From positions 620,001 to 684,000 of the forward strand of contig SAXG01000017.1 of the NCBI GenBank assembly GCA_012932865.1: a DNA stretch of 64,000 bases, in the 5' to 3' direction. Under the pieces are notes generated by a model. It did not search any database and was not told the DNA's origin. It saw nothing but the letters and a program-made list of their open reading frames with translations. This document shows, in pieces, positions 1 to 7,590 of the stretch (the stretch's first letter is position 1; every line of letters starts with the position of its first letter). The DNA comes from Amylostereum areolatum (taxonomy: Eukaryota; Basidiomycota; Agaricomycetes; Russulales; Stereaceae). A program made the translations under genes and the position numbers.

Positions 1-789
1 GAGACGGTGAAAGGCCTGTGTGCGGCCCTCGTCGGACGGCTTCGCGCCCAGGGTGGGTCCGCGCACTTTCTTTCCCTCTCTCCCCGAGCGCATCGATCTC
101 ACGGTTGCGCGCAGGACGGGTGACGCACGTCCTCCGTGAGCATCCCGTCGCGCTTTATGTAGTTCCTCGCAAGACCGCTGATGCCTAGTGCACGACCAGA
201 CCTCTCCCGGTTCCACCCCCACGACCCGCTCCGGCACCGCCGCTGGGACTCGCTCGAGAAGGCGCTGACGGTGTTCGTGGCCCCGGGGACCGCCCTGCGC
301 CGGCGGGTGGACCTGATCTTCGCGCCGCCGGAGACGTACTGGACGGCGGTCGTTGGCTGGTGAGTCTCGGGGGGGGCGGCGCGTCGCCGGCTTGGGGGGA
401 GCGGTTTCGTTGACGGGCGGCGGCGCTGGCTTAGGACCGGGTCGCAGATGTTCGAGCGGGACCTGCGGTCCGTCGCGAAGAAACAGTGCGTGGGTCCCGT
501 CCGCGCCGTGCTGCTGTGTGAGCTGACTTTTTTTCTTCTTTCGGTCGACAGAGGCATGAAGTTCGACAGCTCGGGAATGTACGTCGCCCGCCCCGCCGCT
601 CCGGCTCGTGCTCGTAGAGTCCACGCTGACATCATGTATTATCACCGCGTTTCTTCTTCTGCGACTCGCCGTGTTGGAAGAACGCGGCGCAGGGACTCGA
701 GGTTGTTTCATCCGCGCTCGGAGAAGGCGGTTTTCGACCTGTTCGGGCTGCCGTGGATCGATCCGACGTTGCGGAACGCGGACTGCTAG
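1..789 (+). CDS. DNA polymerase family X (Pol lambda/mu/Pol4-like), 3' part
   Basis: 3' end of a family X DNA polymerase, the gap-filling enzymes of base-excision and end-joining repair; the 5' part lies outside the window. Readable exons are about 1-50, 163-359, 435-486, 554-578 and 681-789. They spell RRRVDLIFAPPETYW (palm; the Asp after Arg-Val is the third catalytic carboxylate), AVVGWTGSQMFERDLR (the W codon is split by the 360-434 intron), KFDSSG, then ITRRRDSRLF and FGLPWIDPTLRNADC to the TAG stop. The Trp-Thr-Gly-Ser segment and the final GLPW-I-P--RNA are family X C-terminal signatures. In the intron ending at 553 the AG two bases downstream of the first CAG restores the frame. The two active-site Asp residues that lie earlier in the protein are not visible. 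The exon starting at 163 is the least certain. Confidence 0.85.
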
Positions 790-1297
790 ATGCGTGGGGG
801 TTGGACGATGTCACTTATTTCTCAACTGTGGAAGCTGCGTATGCCTTATTACTATGACAAGGTTGTTGTGGACTTTGCAGGCGTAGTCGCTCGTGTCTGG
901 TCGCGACTTGCAGACACAATAAGCCAGCCTCACAATAAACCTAGGGACAAAGCCCCGGTTGTCGTGAATCGGCTTGTCCCCCCCCCTCTTCGCGTTTCAC
1001 ATTCACAATTAATGATACAATGATATTAGGTTGGGAGTCAGACATGAGGAGATTCGTGTCCGATGGGTCGAGAGCGCGGAGATGGATGGAAAAGCGTGCC
1101 TCTGAGCCGAGGGATCGGGGCAGGTTGAGTGGAATGCGTTACTATGTAGCGTGCACTTGAAGTACGCGGCAGGCACGTATTTATACGCATGGAATAGTGA
1201 GCCTGGGAGATATATCATGGTGCATGAGAGAAAGGACATGGTGCAAGCGGTAGAGTGGTACGGAGAGGCTTGGAGGGAACAGATGGTACTAACGACG
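790..1297. other. Gap, no supported gene
   Basis: About 500 bases between the polymerase stop and the end of the minus-strand gene that follows. Open frames here are short, in conflicting frames, and lack recognisable motifs or splice sites. It probably holds the 3' untranslated regions of both genes. Confidence 0.5.
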
Positions 1298-2127
1298 CTA
1301 TCGCGACACGTCTCTCCCCGGCTTCAGCTTCCTCGCGCTCTTCTTCGGCTTTAGCTTCGCCTTGACTTTCGCCATCCACCCCCCGTTCTTGACCTTCGCG
1401 TCTCCGTCGTCCGGCCCGTCCTGCGAGCTGTTCGGAGAGGGGGACGACGGGGAGGCCGCGTCTATGCCAGGACCGAGCGCCCCAGACGGCCCCGCCTGAT
1501 CTTGGACCCATCGCGCGACGAAGGGCGAGGCCAGCTGGGGTCTCCTGATCGGGGCCGTGTGGGGGCGACCGGCCCCGTCGAACAGGATGGAGTACGTCGG
1601 CGGCAGCTCGTGCGATGTCGTGCGTCTCCGGGCGGGGACGGTGCGTACGACGCGGTCGGCACTGTCTTCGGGAGGAAAGAGCCCTAGGGTGGGCGTCTGG
1701 GGGAGCCCGTGAAGGCACTGAGCAACGTTATGTGAGGGAGGTAGGGGGTGGAGGGCGCATTACCGTCGGTTCCTCTTGGGTGCGCGGTCGGCGCGGTGTG
1801 TAGGATCGGGAGGGACGAAGGTGGGTCGCGGAGCCGTGGGTACCCTGCTGGCGGGCACGACCAGAAGAGCCGCCGCTATCGTCACGTTCTCCGATAACAG
1901 GAGCCGAGCGTGGTCCGTTCTATTCGTGGTCGGAAGGGGTGACGTTCATACTGGTCAGCGCTTCCCGCCCGGAATACTTGCGGTCGGCACCCGCGAGGGA
2001 GCAACGTACTTACTGATACGACGGATCCGGACGCGGTCCAGGTCGGCGCGGCGTCGAGGGGCTCGACCGCGGTGTGGTATTGCGGCATGCTCGGCTTGCG
2101 CGCGTTGCGGACGGGCGGGAGGACCAT
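1298..2127 (-). CDS. Hypothetical Arg/Pro/Ser-rich protein, 3 exons (about 222 aa)
   Basis: I do not recognise this protein. A consistent minus-strand model is exon 1 at 2127-2014 (38 codons, starts MVLPPVRNARKP), exon 2 at 1919-1764 (52 codons, NGPRSAPVIGERDDSG...) and exon 3 at 1696-1298 (132 codons and a TAG stop). Both introns are phase 0 with donors gtaagt and gtaatg. The last exon reads LFPPEDSADRVVRTVPARRR at its start and is stop-free over 399 nt; its C-terminus is basic (KVKAKLKPKKSARKLKPGR), suggesting nucleic-acid binding or a nuclear signal. The first exon, and the use of a TAG acceptor rather than the CAG 30 bases upstream, are the weak points. Two other frames are also open over much of exon 3, as is common in GC-rich DNA, so this is a model only. 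Confidence 0.42.
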
Positions 2128-2797
2128 GCCCTAAGTAGTCGGCGCCCATGCTGCCCATGATGCGGGGGACGGATGCGGTGGCCTGCACCGGCTTGGGGGG
2201 ACGGCGTCGAGCGCGAGAGGGGTGGGTGGGTTTACTAGTAAGACAGCGAGGGCCTGGCAAGTTCTCGGTGCTGCATCTTATACTTATGGACGAACCGAGT
2301 TGGACGCGGGGCGGTGGCGTCCAGCTGTGAATCGTACGGGCGCTGGTCAGGGTCTACACGTGTCTGTGCGCGGGCGTCCGAAGGGTTAATTGTGGGGTCA
2401 ATTGTCCTGGGCGGATGGGCAGGGAATCGCCAGCGGCGGTCCGTTGCTATGACGGTTGAGGCTTTCCAGGCGATGTGGCGAGCCATGTTTCCGATGCGAG
2501 CAACCTCAGTGAGCACCTGCGTCGACAAAACCCCGGATGGGGCTGATCAGGACCCTACGGAAATCTGACGCAGTCATCCGTTTTCAGAAACAACACCGAG
2601 TTCAATTCCAGGCTCAGACAGTAGCGACCAAACACGGAAGGCCGGCTGGTTAGGAGCCTGAGCGGAACCGTAACATACAAAAGTACGAAAGGCCGACGGC
2701 TCGAGTCTCCACTGTCGCTCCGGCTTGATTCTGCACCAGGGGTTGGATCTTCAGCCTTGCTATAGGATCTTTGACTTCCCCTCCTGAATCGCCAAAG
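2128..2797. other. Gap, no supported gene
   Basis: About 670 bases upstream of the orphan gene. Only short overlapping open frames without motifs are seen. It may hold the orphan's promoter or a first exon that I could not place. Confidence 0.4.
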
Positions 2798-3300
2798 TCA
2801 TTGGAACACCGAATCCGCAAAACTTCGAAAACGTACTGATCTCGGCGCGTACCCGCGCACGATCCCTAACGAGGGTGTCCGTCGACGCGACGGTGCTTTG
2901 GGAGGCTGTCCTGTCCGCACATGCGACTTGACATCCACTTCCACTTCGCGCAGGTGCGCACGCAGTCTCTGGAGAAGTTTCCCATGAACCTCCTCCTCAA
3001 CCATGCGCTGGGTCGTGCCAGGTGGTATGAAAGAACGACCGTGGAGGTAGGTGAGGAGTGCACACTCGCAATGGACGTTGAGACGCTTTTGCGACCACTT
3101 GACAGCTTCGTTGTGCTCGCAAGGATTCGCACAAACACCCGCGATTCTCCGGTGACTGGAGGGTGGAGAGGATGCGACTGGAGGGCGTCTCGACGCCATT
3201 GACCGGAGTTCCCAGAACGTCGTGCATGAGCTCGACGAAGGCCTTCATTCGCTTTTCGAACCGCTATTTGATAGGCCTGGCGCCGGTTTCCGGTGGTGAG
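2798..3300 (-). pseudogene. Possible OTT_1508-type deaminase fragment
   Basis: A minus-strand frame contains AVKWSQKRLNVHCECALLTY followed by LHGRSFIP. The pattern W-S-x-x-R-x-x-V-H-C-E-C-x-L-x-x-x-x-H resembles the zinc-ligand His/Cys block of the OTT_1508-like deaminase family that is expanded in Agaricomycetes (family link from memory). A neighbouring frame on the same strand reads KAFVELMHDVLGTPVNGVET, as expected for an upstream exon. The downstream Y-I-G-V-S-K-x-x-C-x-x-C block typical of the family is not found, and no ATG-to-stop model can be assembled, so it looks like a remnant or a very incomplete gene. It could also be an unrelated orphan. Confidence 0.3.
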
Positions 3301-3781
3301 GCCGTGCACACCAGTGAGGAGAGTGCTCAGGTGCAAGACATCGAGTTCGCGGGCGAAGACATGTGTCGATTGAAATTGGGCGTGTCGTCTGGGACTGAAG
3401 CAAGGTTTGGGAAAGGAAGGTCTGGGGAGTGGGACTGAGCGAGTCGCTTGAACGGGGGGTAAGCTTTCGCGCAGGTCGGGGCGATCTGAAGAAGGGGATT
3501 TTAGTTGACACTGGTGGTCAGGATTCGTTCGCTACACACCTTGCTATACCTGTTTTCTACCAGCAGAGCTAGCAGACCTGCGCAACTCTGGGCTTTTCTG
3601 ATCAACAGACGTCCTAAATCTATCAAAATGTCCGTGTTAGCACTGTTCCGGCGCTCTAAATTGGACGCACGTACCCGATCCCAGCGTACTGAAGAACTTC
3701 ATTTGAGGCGCGGTTTTCTAGTGGTTCGCAGTGGTTCTGAGTGTTTCAGCGAAAGAAGAGGTATGACGAGGTGCGTGAGAG
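3301..3781. other. Gap upstream of the LTR element
   Basis: No coding signal. A 95-codon plus-strand frame at 3505-3792 runs into the LTR, so it cannot be an old conserved gene. Nothing else is seen. Confidence 0.4.
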
Positions 3782-3786
3782 GATCC

Positions 3787-3995
3787 TGTTGAAAACACAG
3801 AGGGACCTTCAGTCATAAAGTGAAACACAAAGTGGACTGGCCGGGGATTGAACCCAGGACCTCCCATATTCTAGAAGGGTGCTCTAACCAACTGAGCTAC
3901 CTGTCCGATAGTGGGAACAGGTTGGTAGTTGATATAGAGAATATCACCGAGCTCTGATTGTGTGCAACAGGCCAGGGCTTAGCCTTATTTCAACA
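3787..3995 (-). repeat. 3' LTR of the miniature element (minus-strand orientation)
   Basis: 209 bp, identical to 4081-4289. It is preceded on the minus strand by the polypurine-like tract ACGGGGGTG at 4004-3996. The outer edge abuts the target duplication gatcc. Confidence 0.9.
3833..3906 (-). tRNA. tRNA-like sequence in the 3' LTR (positional anticodon AGA; probably tRNA-derived pseudogene)
   Basis: Folds as a cloverleaf: acceptor GGACAGG/CCAGTCC (one A-A mismatch), D arm AGCTC...GAGC, anticodon loop CTAGAAT, T arm CTGGG/CCCGG with loop TTCAATC, discriminator A. The A box (TAGCTCAGTTGG) and B box (GGTTCAATCCC) of Pol III promoters are intact. The anticodon stem CCCTT/ATGGG has one T-T mismatch. 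By position the anticodon is AGA (Ser), but the variable loop is only 5 nt, whereas serine tRNAs need a long arm. It is therefore more likely a tRNA-derived Pol III module than a working serine tRNA. Confidence 0.6.
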
Positions 3996-4080
3996 CACCC
4001 CCGTAAGACCAGGCCTGATGTGATCTTAGGCACTCGCCACTTGTGCCCAACAGTAATCATGAAGGCGGGTGCTGCTACCA
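3996..4080 (-). other. 85 bp interior of the miniature element (PBS and PPT)
   Basis: No coding capacity. On the minus strand it starts with the primer-binding site (4080 downwards) with zero spacing from the LTR and ends with a G-rich tract next to the other LTR. The middle 60 bases carry no motif I recognise; by analogy they would hold the packaging/dimerisation signal. Confidence 0.7.
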
Positions 4081-4289
4081 TGTTGAAAACACAGAGGGAC
4101 CTTCAGTCATAAAGTGAAACACAAAGTGGACTGGCCGGGGATTGAACCCAGGACCTCCCATATTCTAGAAGGGTGCTCTAACCAACTGAGCTACCTGTCC
4201 GATAGTGGGAACAGGTTGGTAGTTGATATAGAGAATATCACCGAGCTCTGATTGTGTGCAACAGGCCAGGGCTTAGCCTTATTTCAACA
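4081..4289 (-). repeat. 5' LTR of the miniature element (minus-strand orientation)
   Basis: 209 bp, identical base for base to the copy at 3787-3995. It has 8 bp inverted termini TGTTGAAA/TTTCAACA. In element orientation there is a TATA-like run (CTCTATATCAA) about 50 bases in, the tRNA-like gene at LTR positions 90-163, and a TTTT run at 201-204 that could end a Pol III transcript just before the primer-binding site. Confidence 0.9.
4127..4200 (-). tRNA. tRNA-like sequence in the 5' LTR (identical copy)
   Basis: Exact copy of the 3833-3906 tRNA-like sequence, shifted by 294 bases with its LTR. It has the same A and B boxes, stem mismatches and short variable loop. No intron is evident. A transcript from here could stop at the TTTT at 4089-4086, which lies inside the LTR. 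Confidence 0.6.
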
Positions 4290-4294
4290 GATCC

Positions 4295-4735
4295 CGAGGT
4301 ACGAGGGTTGACTCCATCGACGTCTGCTTTAGGAGACTAGAGGTGTGTCGAATCGGAACGAGTCTGCTTAGATCTGCTTCGGAACATGCCGCCATTCACA
4401 GTCCGCTTCGCTCTTCGACATTGGATACGTAGACCCCGACCCGAGTCACATCTGTCGCCCTCCCAGTCCTCTTCTCGCTCGATCACCCCATCCACCCAAG
4501 AGGCCTTAAGGAGTTCTGTCAGACGTGGCATATGGAGACAATAACGAGTCGGGCTGTAAATATTCATAGTCGCGATGAGTTGGGCTGCAAACAATAGAGC
4601 CCTCCACAAAGTCTTGACCGCTAAACGGGTTCAACGACTCAGGAAAAGCACGCTTGCCAACAACAAGCTAGAAATTGTGATTAGGTAGCCATGTTACAAA
4701 AGCTACTGTACAATTGAGTGCCACCCGGTATTTGC
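4295..4735. other. Gap downstream of glutaryl-CoA dehydrogenase
   Basis: About 440 bases between the element and the dehydrogenase stop. It includes the dehydrogenase 3' untranslated region. No coding frame has support. Confidence 0.5.
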
Positions 4736-6774
4736 TTAGTTCGCGAAGGCCTGGATACCAGTGATGGCCTTGCCGAGGATGAGGGTGTGGATATCCTGTA
4801 AGTCGCACATGTGAGATACGAATGCAATAGATGTTAGACGGTGAACCCACATAGGTGCCTGTCAGTGCGCAACGGCCGATACTCCCAGGTCAGAAATGGA
4901 AAAAAAAACATTCTAACTGGAAAAAACCCGACCTTCGTAGGTGTTCGTGACCTGAAGATTCGCCACATGTCTGCCGATGCCGTATCTGCAAACGACATCA
5001 GCACTGGGTGGATACACGGAGTCATGGCTAACTTACTCGTCCGCAGTTGCGTTGCCACCTAAAATATCCAGAAGGATGCGCGAGTGCTGCAACGCTTTAC
5101 CGCAATTGTTCCTCTTCACCATGCTGATCATTTCCGGCGCTACCTTGCCTTCGTCCTTGAGGCGACCCACCCGGAGGCTTGCTTGCAAACCAAGAGCAAT
5201 CTCCGTATGAGCATCGGCAAGTTTGCGCTGAACAAACTGAAAGGACGCTAGCGGGCGCTTGAATTGTTGACGCTCCTGCGCGTAGTTATGCGCGAGTTCC
5301 AGGCAATTCTCTAGCGCGCCCATCACGCCCCACGAAATGCCAAACCTGAGTGGTGCTTGAGCCGTACGCTCAAAGACGAGATAGAGAAGGTCTTACCTGG
5401 CACTGTTCAGACAGGAAAACGCGGCGCCGAGACCAATCGCTCCGGGAAGAAGTGCATCATGCGAGACTTTAACGTTGTCCATAAAGATTGAACCGGTCGA
5501 GGATACTCGCAGGGCTAATTTGTTCTTGATCCTTGGTGCAGTAAGCCCGTCTAGCCCCTAGCGTCGACGTCTCTTCAATCAACAGCCTAAATGACACTAC
5601 GAACGAGAGCATACCTTCTCAAGAAGGAACCCGCGCACTCTACTGTCCCATTTGCAGCGTGCCCAAATCACAAAGACGTCGCTAAGGAATTAATGTAAGG
5701 ACGGGCCACCACGGTCGTATGACGGATGCTCACGCAAAGGGTGCATTCGAGATCCAAGTTTTGCTACCTCGAAGGATATAGCCACCGTCAGTCTCTTCCG
5801 CGACTGTATCCATCCCCGCGGGGTCAGATCCGTGATTAGGTTCCGTTAACCCCTAAGGCGAAATGCATGAGCTCGCGTAAGTCGAAAGAAGCAAGATGCC
5901 TACAAACGCGCCGACGAGCTCTCCCTTGGCTACCGTAAAACTCAGCATACAGCTATTGCGGAGATTGCAGAGGTACACAAACCTAACCCCGGGAGATACT
6001 TCTGTTTCTGTGCCTCTGTCCCAAATGTATTGATTGGGTGCATAACCAAGGAAGATTGCACGGAAGAAGTAGAGCGATAGCCAGAGTCGACGCTGTATGA
6101 GTGATAGTTATGAATGACTTGAAAAAAAGGTCAGCAGTGAGTTTACTTACCGCTCGACTTCACGCGCGATGAGACCGTAAGCGACGTTGCTAACGCCCGC
6201 ACACCCGTAGCCCTGAATAGTCGGGCCAAGGAGTCCGACCTTTCCCATGGCCGGGAGGACGTCCAGGTCAACGCCTATACATAGCTGTGGTTAGAGGAGT
6301 GGAAGCACAACAAATGTGTATACTCACTTTCGGTGCGGTGCGCCTCTAAAACTCTTGGCGCAAGATACTCCTGAAAAAACAGTGAGTACTTCTGCCAGCA
6401 AAGAAAGAGAATCAATTTGCCTGACAGAAATCGCGCGCCGTGTCTCTGCGTAGTGCGTATCAAGGTCAGGAGAACAAGATGTCAGAGGACAGTGGCAGAC
6501 GCACCGAATGGCGACCTCTTCCTCGGTCAACTGCCCTTCCAGGTCAAACGGGTCCTTTTCATTCGAATTATTTCCACAGAAGCCATACGTCATGCGGGAA
6601 AAGGCGTACAATCCAGTTAAATTTGGCCAATCCTGTTCTTAAACGTCAGGTATAGTCTCGGGAAACCCGAAAGCACGCACCTGAGCCAGTAGACGCGTTT
6701 CGCGTGACCAGTAGACCACGATACACAGCAACACGTTGAGCAGCATGGAGGGTAGTGTTTGTCAAAAAAGACAT
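4736..6774 (-). CDS. Glutaryl-CoA dehydrogenase, mitochondrial
   Basis: FAD-dependent acyl-CoA dehydrogenase that oxidises and decarboxylates glutaryl-CoA to crotonyl-CoA in lysine and tryptophan breakdown in mitochondria. The start at 6774 gives [20 protein letters not shown], a basic amphipathic presequence. About 14 short exons then give [54 protein letters not shown] (FAD/substrate motif), [82 protein letters not shown] and [20 protein letters not shown] to the TAA stop. The Glu of EGT is the known catalytic base; the family's EGTHDIH is EGTYDIH here. That residue sits in an 8 nt microexon (4851-4858). One intron (6420-6371) begins with GC. The join after the KYLPG codons, near 5980, is the only unclear one. 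Confidence 0.95.
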
Positions 6775-7590
6775 GAATTGATAGGATGACTGTTGGGCTA
6801 GGAAGATGTTTTGGACAATGAATGCGGGGTAACGTCGTAACGGCTTGCCGGTTATGGTCCGGAACGGCATGCGAGACGCCGGTGTCACATGATCGCTATT
6901 TTTGCGCGTCGGTCTCAACCAATTGCAACAACCTACTATGTACTTACTCCGTTTCTCGATGATCTTCAGTCTGGTCAAATCCTTGTCTGCCATATCCCAT
7001 GCCATATCCCCGAAGTTCCTCTGCTTGAACGCATCTCAATTTTTTGCGCCGTGGGCTACTACATCGACAAAATATAAACCTGTTCAGGGAATATACACGT
7101 TGAAGCACACTGAGAGGCTTCGATGAGCTGGTCTTCTGACCGTCGTTGGCATTTTTAGCGTCTCCGTGTCCTCTCCTCATTCAACATTCTGCTCGCCGGT
7201 CCGACGCATAAACAGCACGACTTCAATCATCCACCACCTATCTCGTGAGTTAGTCAACTGACGAAGAACCAAGCTTGGCTGACCCCCACCCCCAGCCGTC
7301 TCCCTGAACTTCGCGCTCACAGAGCTCCTTCAATGATGATCCACAGAAATGATAGAACAGCTGGAGTTTCTGTCGTGGTGCGGGAGCCCGCCGGCTAAAT
7401 GTGAGCTATCTCTTGTTCCTGTACTTCTTTGGAGTCGACTGACGCCCTTCACAGAAGCGGGAGCAGGTCATGCGTCCACCGTCCCAAGAATCGGTGTGAG
7501 CACTGGAGTGCCGTACTTAAACCTCCTCACACGTTCTCTCTTTAGTATCGCCTTTTCCCCTCTTGTAATCACCCTGGGCTATTGGCGAGA
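6775..7590. promoter_or_regulatory. Shared intergenic region between the dehydrogenase and the first MFS gene
   Basis: Divergent promoters of 800 bases. Open frames crossing it (for example 7349-7786 in the plus +2 frame) overlap the MFS coding exon in another frame and have no motif. No clear TATA box; nothing else can be named. Confidence 0.4.

Larger units (their letters stand above)
3782..4294 (-). mobile_element. Miniature LTR retroelement (TRIM-like) with tRNA-like gene in each LTR
   Basis: Complete small element: two identical 209 bp direct repeats (3787-3995 and 4081-4289), an 85 bp interior, and a 5 bp target duplication, gatcc, at 3782-3786 and 4290-4294. Each repeat starts TGTTGAAA and ends TTTCAACA, the TG...CA inverted termini of LTRs. 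Read on the minus strand, the interior begins directly after the LTR with TGGTAGCAGCACCCGC, a good primer-binding site for the 3' end of an initiator-Met-type tRNA (CCA end, ...GCTACCA), and ends with the purine-rich tract ACGGGGGTG just before the second LTR, as a polypurine tract should. There is no gag or pol; replication would need another element's enzymes. Identical LTRs and an intact duplication mean a recent insertion. The tRNA-like gene lies in sense orientation inside the LTR. Confidence 0.9.

Noticed and set aside
3787..4289. Two LTR copies read as a simple segmental duplication of a tRNA gene
   Set aside because: The TG...CA inverted ends, the 5 bp target duplication, and the adjacent primer-binding and purine tracts require an LTR element.
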